From: Mycolicibacterium mageritense
Lineage (GTDB): Bacteria; Actinomycetota; Actinomycetes; Mycobacteriales; Mycobacteriaceae
Reading direction: 5' to 3'
DNA length: 64,000 nucleotides
Assembly: GCF_010727475.1 (NCBI RefSeq)
Contig: NZ_AP022567.1
Span: forward strand, 6,758,001 to 6,822,000
The position numbers and the translations under genes are program-made. The notes under the pieces are model-generated. The model was not told where the DNA came from and ran no database searches. It saw only the letters and a list, made by a program, of their open reading frames with translations. Below are positions 8,089 through 16,018 of this stretch, one piece after another; within the stretch, counting starts at the first letter, position 1, and every line of letters begins with the position of its first letter.

Positions 8089-8340
8089 GTGCGCCGCATA
8101 CTCAGCAGGCAGGTCAGCGTCGCCGGCCTGCTCGAATTCCTGTTGTGGCTCGCGATCCCGTATCTGGCCATCGGGCTGGCCTGGACGTTCTTCCACCCCG
8201 AGCAGGTTCAGCTCATCGAAACCGAACTGCTGACAACGCTTCCCGCGGGGGCCAACCTGGTGGCGTTCGGCGAGGTGACGCTGCTGTGGCCACTCCTGCT
8301 CGGCGGCGGCGACATATGCGTGGTCACACCGGTTGGCTAA
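8089..8340 (+). CDS. Small membrane protein, downstream partner of MpaB-type oxygenase
   Basis: An 83-residue protein starting at GTG 8089. It has a hydrophobic segment LLEFLLWLAIPYLAIGLAW (about residues 14-32) and a second one near LLWPLLLGG. The PYLAIGLAWTFFH core and the later LLWPLLL segment match the small protein encoded at 6932, so this is a paralogue placed on the other side of the oxygenase gene. Separation from the oxygenase stop is 6 bp and from the lipoprotein gene 11 bp. Function unknown. Confidence 0.6.
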   Translation: MRRILSRQVSVAGLLEFLLWLAIPYLAIGLAWTFFHPEQVQLIETELLTTLPAGANLVAFGEVTLLWPLLLGGGDICVVTPVG

Positions 8341-8351
8341 GGTCGTGCACC

Positions 8352-8930
8352 GTGAGAGGTAGCGCGGTTCTCGTGGCGGCGGCGGCACTGCTGGCAGCGG
8401 GGTGCTCGACATCCGGGACGGTCGTCAACACCGGCGAGACGCCGCAATCCGTCGCGACCACCACGACGGCGCCGCCGCCGCAATTCGGCACGGCGCACCT
8501 CGTCGATCCCAACGGCTACATCGCGCAGGTCGACGGGCGCACCGGCTACTACTTCAGCACGCCGAGCGGCCGCTGGCACTGCGCGATCCTGCCGCGCGAC
8601 AAGGCGGGGTGTCAGTTGGCCGGCGGACTGTCGTCCGGCATCGGCATCACCGGTGCACCTGAGGAGGTACCGGACGGAGCGGGCGGCACCACGACGCCCA
8701 ACGCGCTCGCGGTCGACCGCGAACACGACGCGGCGTTCGTCGCGCTGACCACCCCCGAGTTCTCCCTGCCCGCCGCCAACGTCCTGCCGTTCGGCAAAGT
8801 GCTTGCGGTAGCGGGGTTTCGGTGCAACGTGCAGGAAGAAGCCGGTGTGTCCTGCGTGCGGGAACTGACTGGCAAAGGTTTCACGTTCTCGGCGGACGGC
8901 TTCACACCGCAGTACACCGACGTCCCCTAA
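8352..8930 (+). CDS. Putative secreted lipoprotein
   Basis: A 192-residue protein with a short type II signal peptide: a hydrophobic run ending in the lipobox LLAAGC, with C18 as the lipidated residue. A Thr/Pro-rich linker (about residues 30-52) follows, then a folded domain containing YYFSTPSGRWHCAILPRD and four further cysteines that could form two disulfides. The GTG start at 8352 places the signal peptide correctly at the N-terminus. It resembles conserved mycobacterial lipoproteins of unknown function. It lies 11 bp after the small membrane protein gene and may belong to the same transcript. Confidence 0.75.
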   Translation: MRGSAVLVAAAALLAAGCSTSGTVVNTGETPQSVATTTTAPPPQFGTAHLVDPNGYIAQVDGRTGYYFSTPSGRWHCAILPRDKAGCQLAGGLSSGIGITGAPEEVPDGAGGTTTPNALAVDREHDAAFVALTTPEFSLPAANVLPFGKVLAVAGFRCNVQEEAGVSCVRELTGKGFTFSADGFTPQYTDVP

Positions 8931-8939
8931 CGTGGATGG

Positions 8940-9674
8940 ATGATCCGGATCGGTACGTCGGGATGGTCGTACGACCACTGGGCCGACGTGCTGTACCCGC
9001 CAGGCACGCCTGCGGCGGCGCGGCTGGGCCGCTACGCCGAGGAATTCGACACCGTCGAACTCAACGCGAGCTTCTACCGCTGGCCCCGCGACACCACGTT
9101 TGCCGGGTGGAACCGCCGCCTGCCCAGCGGGTTCACCATGTCCGTCAAGGCGCACCGAGGTCTCACCCACTATCGCCGGCTGCGCTCGCCCAAGCCGTGG
9201 ATCGAGCGGTTCGACCGCTGCTGGACAGCGCTGGGCGACCGCGCCGAAGCCCTGCTGGTGCAAACCCATCCGGCGCTCGAACGCGACGACGACCTGCTCG
9301 CGGATTTCCTGTCGCAACTGCCGCGGCGCATACCTGCCGCGATCGAACTGCGCCACCCGTCCTGGCACGTGCCCGACGTCTTCCGGTTGCTGCGTCACCA
9401 CCACGCGGCCTACGTCGTGATGAGCGGCCCCGGCCTGCCGTGTGAGCCGCAGGCAACCGCGGAACTGGTCTATGTCCGGCTGCACGGACCCGCCGAGGCC
9501 ACGATGTACGCCGGCTCCTATCCCGACGACCAGCTGCGACAGTGGGCGGAGCGGATCAGCCGCTGGGACGACGACGGGCACCGCGTCGTCGTGTACTTCA
9601 ACAACGATCTCGGCGGTCACGCGGTGCGCAATGCGCGAACCCTCAAGCGGCTGCTCGCGGCGGGAGTACGCTGA
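8940..9674 (+). CDS. DUF72 (YecE-like) family protein
   Basis: A 244-residue TIM-barrel-like protein of the DUF72/YecE family. Diagnostic sequence includes IGTSGWSYDHW at the N-terminus, the VELNASFYRWP segment near residues 39-49, and KAHRGLTHYRRL. A C-terminal YVRLHGP and VVYFNNDLGGHAVRNA are also family features. The family is widespread, but its biochemical role is not established. The gene is 9 bp downstream of the lipoprotein gene and 6 bp upstream of the flavoprotein gene. Confidence 0.85.
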   Translation: MIRIGTSGWSYDHWADVLYPPGTPAAARLGRYAEEFDTVELNASFYRWPRDTTFAGWNRRLPSGFTMSVKAHRGLTHYRRLRSPKPWIERFDRCWTALGDRAEALLVQTHPALERDDDLLADFLSQLPRRIPAAIELRHPSWHVPDVFRLLRHHHAAYVVMSGPGLPCEPQATAELVYVRLHGPAEATMYAGSYPDDQLRQWAERISRWDDDGHRVVVYFNNDLGGHAVRNARTLKRLLAAGVR

Positions 9675-9680
9675 TGTGGC

Positions 9681-10901
9681 ATGACCGAATCGTCTTCAAT
9701 CGTCATCATCGGCGGCGGACTTGCCGGAGCGAAGGCCGCTGAAGCATTGCGGGACAACGACTTTGATGGTCGTGTTGTGTTGTTCGGCGCCGAGGAGCAC
9801 CTGCCCTACGAACGGCCGCCACTGTCCAAGGAATATCTGGCAGGCAAGAAATCCCTCGATGACTTCACCGTCGATGCCGCGGCCTGGTACCGCGATCACC
9901 ACGTCGACCTGCGCTTGGGCACCGAGGTCACCGCGATAATTCCGGGCGATCACACCGTGACGCTGCCCGACGGCAGCACCGAGCGCTACGACAAGCTGCT
10001 GCTGGCCACCGGGTCGGCGTCGCGCCGCCCGCCCATCCCCGGCTCCGACGCGGACGGCGTCCACTACCTGCGCACCATCGATGATGCCGGGGAGCTCAAC
10101 TCGGTGCTGAACGAGGGCGCGACGCTGGTGATCGTCGGCGCGGGGTGGATCGGGCTCGAAGTGGCCGCATCGGCCCGCCAGCGCGGTGTCGCCGTCACCG
10201 TCGTGGAAGCCGCCCGCATGCCGTTGCTGGCCGCGCTGGGCGCCGAGGTCGGCGAGGTGTTCGCCGAGCTGCACCGCGAACACGGAGTCGATCTTCGGCT
10301 CGGCCAGTCGGTCGAGGAGATCACGGTCACCGACGGCAAGGCCACGGGGCTGCGCCTGGGTGACGGCTCGACCGTGCCCTCAGATGCCGTGCTGATCGCC
10401 GTCGGTGCGAAACCGAACATCGAACTGGCCGAGCAGGCCGGGCTCGAGCTCGCGGGCGGCGGCATCGCGGTCGACGCATCCCTGCGCACCAGTGACCCCG
10501 ACATCTACGCCGTGGGCGACATCGCCACGGCGCACAACCCGCTGTTCGGCACCGCCATCCGCACCGAGCACTGGGCCAACGCGCTCAAGCAGCCTGCCGC
10601 GGCAGTGGCCGGAATGCTCGGTCGCAGCGCCGAGTACGACGAGCTGCCCTACTTCTTCACCGACCAGTACGACCTCGGCATGGAGTACGTCGGACACGCC
10701 CCGGAGTACGCGCAGGTGGTGTTCCGCGGCAACACCGCCAAGCGCGAGTTCGTGGCATTCTGGCTGGCCGAGGACAACCGCGTGCTGGCCGGGATGAACG
10801 TCAACGTGTGGGACGTCCTCGATGACGTCAAGGCGCTGATCCGGGCGCAGCGGCCGGTGGATCCGCAGCGTCTCGCCGACCCAGAACAGCCACTGGCGTA
10901 A
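9681..10901 (+). CDS. FAD-dependent ferredoxin/rubredoxin reductase-like protein
   Basis: A 406-residue pyridine-nucleotide-disulphide-oxidoreductase-fold flavoprotein of the ferredoxin reductase type. The FAD-binding dinucleotide motif IIGGGLAGAKAAE is at the N-terminus, PYERPPLSKEYL follows near residue 44, the NAD(P)H motif VGAGWIGLEVAAS is near residue 153, and YAVGDIA near residue 275 contacts FAD. The C-terminal domain (FTDQYDLGMEYVGHA) matches BphA4/ThcD-type reductases. No ferredoxin or P450 gene is adjacent, so the redox partner is unknown. Confidence 0.88.
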   Translation: MTESSSIVIIGGGLAGAKAAEALRDNDFDGRVVLFGAEEHLPYERPPLSKEYLAGKKSLDDFTVDAAAWYRDHHVDLRLGTEVTAIIPGDHTVTLPDGSTERYDKLLLATGSASRRPPIPGSDADGVHYLRTIDDAGELNSVLNEGATLVIVGAGWIGLEVAASARQRGVAVTVVEAARMPLLAALGAEVGEVFAELHREHGVDLRLGQSVEEITVTDGKATGLRLGDGSTVPSDAVLIAVGAKPNIELAEQAGLELAGGGIAVDASLRTSDPDIYAVGDIATAHNPLFGTAIRTEHWANALKQPAAAVAGMLGRSAEYDELPYFFTDQYDLGMEYVGHAPEYAQVVFRGNTAKREFVAFWLAEDNRVLAGMNVNVWDVLDDVKALIRAQRPVDPQRLADPEQPLA

Positions 10902-11007
10902 CGGTCGCCGTCACCGCGCCGCTGTAACGTGCAGGGTGCGCCAGGGTGTCCGGGCGCGCCGCGCTGATGTGCGGTCGAACCGACTGCGGCAGAAAGGTTG
11001 AGCCTCG

Positions 11008-11637
11008 GTGAGCGTCACGCCCGACGAGTTGACCGGCACTGAGCAGGCGGTACTGCTGGTGTTGATGGCCGAATCCCGGCCTGTGCCCAATCCCGAACTC
11101 GAGCGGCTCGGCCCCAAGCTCGACAAACCGGGCCGCGACCGGCTCAACCGGTTGGGTCTGGTCGAGACGACGCCTGGCCGCCCGCTCGTGCACGAACTGA
11201 CCGATTCGGGTTGGGCCGTGTGTCGCGAGCTGTTCGGCGCCCCGACGCCGCCGCGAACCACCGGGCAGGGCAAGGCGCTCTACACACTGCTGAAGGCGTT
11301 GCGGCGGCATTTCGACCGCGCCGACCTGGTGCCGGCCGACGTGTTCCTGCCACCCGGCCCGGCCACCGCCGCCGAGTCCGCTCCCGAGGACCAGGTCCGC
11401 GCGGCCTACCACCGCCTGAGTGCGAAACCCGGCGGCTGGGTGGGCCTGGCCCGGTTGCGCGACGAAGTGCCCGGCCTGGCCCGCGCCGAAGTCGACGCCG
11501 CACTGGTCAACCTGTACCGCCAGCCAGGGGTCAGCCTGATCCCCGAGGAGAATCAGAAAGTGCTCACCGACGCCGACCGGGCAGCCGCCGTGGAAATCGG
11601 CGACCAGAACAAACACCTGATCGCGATCGAGTCCTGA
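11008..11637 (+). CDS. Winged-helix-like protein paired with double ATPase
   Basis: A 209-residue protein with no clear named homologue. Residues 1-75 look like a winged-helix domain (EQAVLLVLMAESRPVPNPEL, then KPGRDRLNRLGLVE and VHELTDSGWAV). The C-terminal part (LRDEVPGLARAEVDAALVNL and LIPEENQKVLTDAD) looks like a second winged helix of the kind that reads cis sites. The GTG start at 11008 follows AGAAAGG. Its stop overlaps the ATG of the large ATPase gene (TGATG), so the two products are translationally coupled and probably act together. Function unknown. Confidence 0.7.
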   Translation: MSVTPDELTGTEQAVLLVLMAESRPVPNPELERLGPKLDKPGRDRLNRLGLVETTPGRPLVHELTDSGWAVCRELFGAPTPPRTTGQGKALYTLLKALRRHFDRADLVPADVFLPPGPATAAESAPEDQVRAAYHRLSAKPGGWVGLARLRDEVPGLARAEVDAALVNLYRQPGVSLIPEENQKVLTDADRAAAVEIGDQNKHLIAIES

Positions 11638-14600
11638 TGGAATTGCAACAGCGAGAAGCGCTCAGCGCGCTGCGACTGACCTGGGCGCCGACGGCCGATG
11701 ACCTGTGGCATTCGCAAGGTGCGCTGCACGTCAGCGGTCTGCACGAACGGCCGATCGCCGACGTGCTCGCCGCCTTCGGCGATGCCGAACGCGAACCCGA
11801 TTCGAGCCCGCTCGGCGTCGTGGTGCGCGGGCCCGCCGGTTCGGGCAAGACGCATCTGCTCGGCCAGGTGCGTGAGCAGGTGCAGACCTCGGGCGGCTTC
11901 TTCTTCCTCGTCGAACTGCTCGACGCCACCAGCTTCTGGCAGTCCGCACGCGCGGGCATCCTCGAAAGCCTCGGCCGGCCCGGCGCGGAACGCGAGACCC
12001 AGCTCAAGGATCTGTTGTGGGAGCTGTCGTCGGTCGCCCACATCTCACGGGCCAACCGCCGCGCGGTGATCGGTGACGACGAGATCACGCCCGAAATCCT
12101 CAGCGACTTCGTCAACGCGCTGCACAAGGCGCGCCGCGAGACCGTGCGGCGTGCGCATCACACGTTGCGGGCCCTGGTGCTGCTGGCCGCGATGGATCTC
12201 GAACTGCAGGACATCGGCGAGGCGTTCCTCACCGCGAGTGCCACCGACGACGCCGACCGCGACGAGCGCAACGCGTGGGGATTGCCCGCGCCGAGCCTGA
12301 GCCCGCAGGAATCGGTGCGCGACATCTCCCGGCTCATCGCGCTGGCCGGGCCGTCGGTGCTGGCGCTCGACCAGATCGACACGCTGCTCGCGCAGTCGTC
12401 CGACCGCACCGACAGCGACCGGGCCGGCGATACTGCGGCGCCGGGCAACCACGACCTGGAACACGTCGCACACGGCCTGATGTCGATCCGCCAGACCATG
12501 CGCCGCACGGTGGGCGTGGTCGCCTGCCTGCCCGCTGCGTGGGAGGCCATCCAGGAGCGGGCGACCGCGACCGTGCAGGACCGGTTCCGCACCACCGCGC
12601 TGCTGCAAGGGCTGCCGACTCCCGACATCGGCCGCGCGATCCTGGAACGCCGGTTCACCGCGAGCTACCGGGCCGTCGGCTTCACCGCGCCGTATCCGAG
12701 CTGGCCCATCCTGCCCGCGGCGTTCGACGAGGCCACGCAGTACACACCGCGCCAGCTGCTCAAGCGGGCCGACGCCCACGTCCGCCGCTGCCTCGAACGC
12801 GACACCGTCGAGGAGCTCGCGCGGCTCACCGGCGAGGTGGCCGAAACTCACGACGAGGTCTCCGAGGACTCCCCGCGTGGTGACACCGGTGAACTCGACC
12901 GCAGGTTCGCCGAATACCGGCGCCGGGCCGTGACACTGGCCGCGCTGGATCCCGACGGCGAGGACACCACGATGCCGGGCCTGCTGTCGGCCGCGCTGGA
13001 GGCCTGGATCACCGAACGCGGTGAATCCGAGCAATCCTTCCGGCCCGACCCGCCACCCGGTTCGCGCGTGGTGCTGCACGCGCGGCTACGCCAGACGCTC
13101 GACGCGGCCACCGACGACGAGCGGCACTGGGCGTTCCGGGCGATCGCCTCGGGAAATGCCGTCGCGGTCCAGAACCGGATCCGGAAAGCTTTGGAGGCAA
13201 CGGGTTTCAACCCGCAGCGGCGACAGCTGTTCCTGCTGCGCAACTCCCGCTGGCCCAGCGGCGCCAAGACCGCGGCCCTGCTCGACGAGTTCGAAGCCGC
13301 CGGTGGACAGGTGCTGCCGCTGAGCGACGACGACTTGCGCACCATGACGGCGCTGCGCGACCTGATCGACGACAATCACGCGGACCTGCCCGAGTGGCTC
13401 CGCACGCGCCGCCCGGCGCACGGCATCACGGTGCTGCGCTCGGCGCTCGGCGACGAGGCGGGTGACGCCCCGGAGCCGCTGCCCGCGGCCCAGGCCCCGG
13501 AGCCGGCCGAGCTGCCGGTCGCGGAACCCGTCGAAGCGTTCGAGCACTCCCCCACGGCGGTGACGCTCGGAGTCGATGTCGTGGGGCGCAAGCCCATATC
13601 GGTCGACCTGGCCGCGCTGCGCAAGCACACCGCGATATTCGCCGGCTCGGGCTCGGGCAAGACCGTGCTGATCCGTCGGCTCGTCGAAGAGTGTGCGCTG
13701 CGCGGCGTGTCGTCGATCGTGTTGGACCCCAACAACGATCTGTCCCGGCTGGGCAGCCCGTGGCCAGAATCACCACCCGGCTGGAATCCCGCCGACGACG
13801 AGCGTGCCGACGACTACTTCACCAACACCGAAGTGGTGGTGTGGACGCCGCGCCGGTCGACGGGCCGGCCCCTGTCCTTCCAGCCGCTGCCGGACTTCGC
13901 GAGCGTCATCGACGATGACGACGAGTTCTCCGATGCCGTCGAATCCGCGGTGGCCGCGCTCGAGCCGCGAGCCCTGATCTCCGGAAACACCGCCAAGGCC
14001 AATCGATCCCGCGCGGTGCTGCGCGAGGCGCTGCGGTACTACGGCAGGCACCGGTCGGTCACCTTGAGCGGATTCATCGACCTGCTCGCCGACCTGCCGC
14101 CCGACGTCAGCGGGTTGACCGGGGCCAACGCCCTGGCGGCCGAACTCGGGCAGAACCTGCGCGCCGCGATCGTCAACGACCCGCTGTTCGGTGGCGCGGG
14201 CGCCGCGGCGGATCCGGGTGCGCTGCTGACCCCGTCCCCCGGTTATCGCGCAAGGGTTTCGGTGATCAGCATGGTCGGGCTGACCAACGAGCAGCAGCGC
14301 GAGGGCTTCGTCAACCAGTTGCAGATGGCGTTGTTCGCCTGGATCAAACGCAATCCCGCGGGCGACCGGCCGCTCGGCGGGCTGCTGGTGATGGACGAGG
14401 CACAGAACTTCGCGCCGTCGACCCACACCACGGCCTGCACGCACAGCACGCTGGCGTTGTCGTCACAGGCCCGCAAGTACGGGCTGGGCCTGGTCTTCGC
14501 GACCCAGGCGCCGCGCGGCCTGCACAATCACATCCCCGGCAACGCCACCACACAGTTCTACGGTCTGCTGAACTCCCCCACCCAGATCGCGGTGGCCAGG

Positions 14601-14792
14601 GAGATGGCGCGGGTCAAGGGCGGGTTGGTGCCCGACATCAGCAAGCTACGGTCGGGCGACTTCTATCTGGCCTTGGAGGGCAACGCCTTTCACAAGGTCA
14701 AGACGCCGTGGTGCCTGTCGTATCATCCGCCGAGCCCGCCGACCACCGACGAGGTGCTCCAACTGGCGCAGCGGGAGCTCGCCGCGCGCTAG
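11637..14792 (+). CDS. Large protein with two P-loop ATPase domains (AAA + HerA/FtsK-like)
   Basis: A 1051-residue protein with two P-loop NTPase modules. The N-terminal module has Walker A GPAGSGKT (residues 65-72) and a Walker-B-like LALDQIDTLL with D245, and resembles AAA/ORC-type ATPases. The C-terminal module has Walker A AGSGSGKT (669-676), VLDPNNDLSRLG shortly after it, and Walker B LLVMDEAQN near residue 920, followed by a SSQARKYGLGLVFATQ segment; this is the layout of HerA/VirB4/FtsK-type DNA motor ATPases (DUF87-like). An acidic, proline/alanine-rich linker near residues 610-640 separates the halves. The ATG overlaps the stop of the winged-helix gene. A role in DNA translocation, repair or defence is suggested by domain type only. 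Confidence 0.8.
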   Translation: MELQQREALSALRLTWAPTADDLWHSQGALHVSGLHERPIADVLAAFGDAEREPDSSPLGVVVRGPAGSGKTHLLGQVREQVQTSGGFFFLVELLDATSFWQSARAGILESLGRPGAERETQLKDLLWELSSVAHISRANRRAVIGDDEITPEILSDFVNALHKARRETVRRAHHTLRALVLLAAMDLELQDIGEAFLTASATDDADRDERNAWGLPAPSLSPQESVRDISRLIALAGPSVLALDQIDTLLAQSSDRTDSDRAGDTAAPGNHDLEHVAHGLMSIRQTMRRTVGVVACLPAAWEAIQERATATVQDRFRTTALLQGLPTPDIGRAILERRFTASYRAVGFTAPYPSWPILPAAFDEATQYTPRQLLKRADAHVRRCLERDTVEELARLTGEVAETHDEVSEDSPRGDTGELDRRFAEYRRRAVTLAALDPDGEDTTMPGLLSAALEAWITERGESEQSFRPDPPPGSRVVLHARLRQTLDAATDDERHWAFRAIASGNAVAVQNRIRKALEATGFNPQRRQLFLLRNSRWPSGAKTAALLDEFEAAGGQVLPLSDDDLRTMTALRDLIDDNHADLPEWLRTRRPAHGITVLRSALGDEAGDAPEPLPAAQAPEPAELPVAEPVEAFEHSPTAVTLGVDVVGRKPISVDLAALRKHTAIFAGSGSGKTVLIRRLVEECALRGVSSIVLDPNNDLSRLGSPWPESPPGWNPADDERADDYFTNTEVVVWTPRRSTGRPLSFQPLPDFASVIDDDDEFSDAVESAVAALEPRALISGNTAKANRSRAVLREALRYYGRHRSVTLSGFIDLLADLPPDVSGLTGANALAAELGQNLRAAIVNDPLFGGAGAAADPGALLTPSPGYRARVSVISMVGLTNEQQREGFVNQLQMALFAWIKRNPAGDRPLGGLLVMDEAQNFAPSTHTTACTHSTLALSSQARKYGLGLVFATQAPRGLHNHIPGNATTQFYGLLNSPTQIAVAREMARVKGGLVPDISKLRSGDFYLALEGNAFHKVKTPWCLSYHPPSPPTTDEVLQLAQRELAAR

Positions 14793-14810
14793 GGATCACC
14801 GGACACGAGT

Positions 14811-14858
14811 GTGGGCCTCGTGCACGCGAATCTTCGAAAAAGCGTGCAGGAGGCCCAC
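14811..14858. terminator. Bidirectional hairpin between convergent genes
   Basis: A 17-bp inverted repeat with one mismatch (14811-14827 against 14842-14858) and a 14-nt loop. It lies in the 87-bp gap between the convergent ATPase gene and the last binding-protein gene of the polyol operon. The long stem and location fit a terminator serving both directions. There is no long U tract, as is usual in mycobacteria. Confidence 0.75.
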
Positions 14859-14879
14859 AGTCGTCCGTGCGGCGAAGGC

Positions 14880-15929
14880 TCAGGGCTGTTTCTGCCCCGG
14901 GATGCCCTCGTAGGCGATGTCGCCGGTCTTGAGGTTCTGATTGGTCAGCTCGACCAGCCCGTCGAGGAACTTCTGCCGGTCGGTGACCACGTGAGCCAGC
15001 GCCACGTCGACGTTGTCCTTGGTGATGGCGGGCATGACATACACCGGATCGGTGTCGACCTGCTCACCCTTGACCAGGGCGTTGGCCACCGCGAGGCCCG
15101 CCGACAGTTCGACCGTGCCGTTCTGCAGTGAGGTGCCGATGAATTCGCCGCTCTTGACGGCGTTGAGGCCGTCCTCGATACCGTCGATCCCGACGATCGG
15201 GACGCCGGCCCGGCCCGCCTCCTTGAGCGCCTGCAGCGCACCCAGACCCATGTCGTCGTTCTGCGACACCACGCCGTCGATCTGATTGCCGAAGCTGGAG
15301 ATCCAGTTCTTCATCTTGTTGACGGCCTCGTCGCGCTTCCAGTTCGCGGTGTCCTTGGCCAGCACCTTGATGCCCGGGTACTTCGCGAGCACCTGGTCGA
15401 TACCCTTGCCGCGGTTGATCTCTCCGGAACCACCGAGCGGGCCCTGCAGGATCACGATGTTGCCCTTGCCGCCCAGCTTGTCGGCCATCATCTGCATTTC
15501 CTGCGCACCCGCGGCGACGTCGTCCGGTTGGACGTTACCCGCCAGCTCGGTGCTCTCCAGTTCGGCGTTGACCGCGAGCAGCGGGATGTTCTTGGACTTG
15601 GCCGACGCGACCTGCGGACCGAGCGAATCCGCCTGCACCGGAACCACGATGATGGCGTCCACACCCTGGTTGATCAACGAGTCGACCTGGCTGGCCTGGG
15701 TCGACACGTCGTTGTTGGCCGAGTTCCACACCAGCTCGATGTTGTTGGCCTTGGCGTAGGCCTCCATGCCCTCCTTGCCCGCGGTGATGAACGAACTCAT
15801 GTCGTACACCGTGACCCCGATGCGGGAGGTGTCGCTGTTGGCGTTGGGATCACCGGCGCCGCACGCGGTCATGCCGAACCCCAGTGCGCCCGCCGCGGTG
15901 ATCGCGGCGACCTTGGTCAGTAGTCTCAT
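14880..15929 (-). CDS. Sugar/polyol-binding lipoprotein of CUT2-type ABC importer (copy 1)
   Basis: A 349-residue periplasmic-binding-protein-type lipoprotein of the ribose-binding (Peripla_BP_4) class. The signal peptide ends in GMTACG, a lipobox with Cys at residue 23. RIGVTVYDMSSFITAGKEGM opens the ligand-binding domain and QVDSLINQGVDAIIVVPV is the classic hinge region of this family. The protein is a close tandem duplicate of the next gene upstream (16019-17068), with the same length and long identical stretches. It is the last gene of the polyol operon. In M. smegmatis two adjacent binding proteins of this type have been reported to bind xylitol and D-threitol (from memory), so polyols are the likely ligands here; which copy binds which cannot be told by eye. 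Confidence 0.88.
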   Translation of the reverse strand: MRLLTKVAAITAAGALGFGMTACGAGDPNANSDTSRIGVTVYDMSSFITAGKEGMEAYAKANNIELVWNSANNDVSTQASQVDSLINQGVDAIIVVPVQADSLGPQVASAKSKNIPLLAVNAELESTELAGNVQPDDVAAGAQEMQMMADKLGGKGNIVILQGPLGGSGEINRGKGIDQVLAKYPGIKVLAKDTANWKRDEAVNKMKNWISSFGNQIDGVVSQNDDMGLGALQALKEAGRAGVPIVGIDGIEDGLNAVKSGEFIGTSLQNGTVELSAGLAVANALVKGEQVDTDPVYVMPAITKDNVDVALAHVVTDRQKFLDGLVELTNQNLKTGDIAYEGIPGQKQP

Positions 15930-15948
15930 GTGCTTCTTTCGTTTTCAT

Positions 15949-16010
15949 GGCGAGCAGACGCGTAGGTACCCGGGAACGCGCTTTCCGGGGTACTTACACG
16001 TCTGCTCGCC
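15949..16010 (-). terminator. Long hairpin between the two binding-protein genes
   Basis: GGCGAGCAGACG (15949-15960) and CGTCTGCTCGCC (15999-16010) form a perfect 12-bp stem; the inner GGTACC-rich segment extends pairing towards a short loop. The element begins 8 bp after the stop of the upstream binding-protein gene. It may be a partial terminator or an mRNA-stabilising hairpin that sets the ratio of the two binding proteins. Confidence 0.65.
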
Positions 16011-16018
16011 GGGGACGG

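Noticed and set aside
11211..11636. Extension of the double ATPase to 1193 residues
   Set aside because: It runs over the winged-helix gene in another frame; the TGATG junction gives the proper start.
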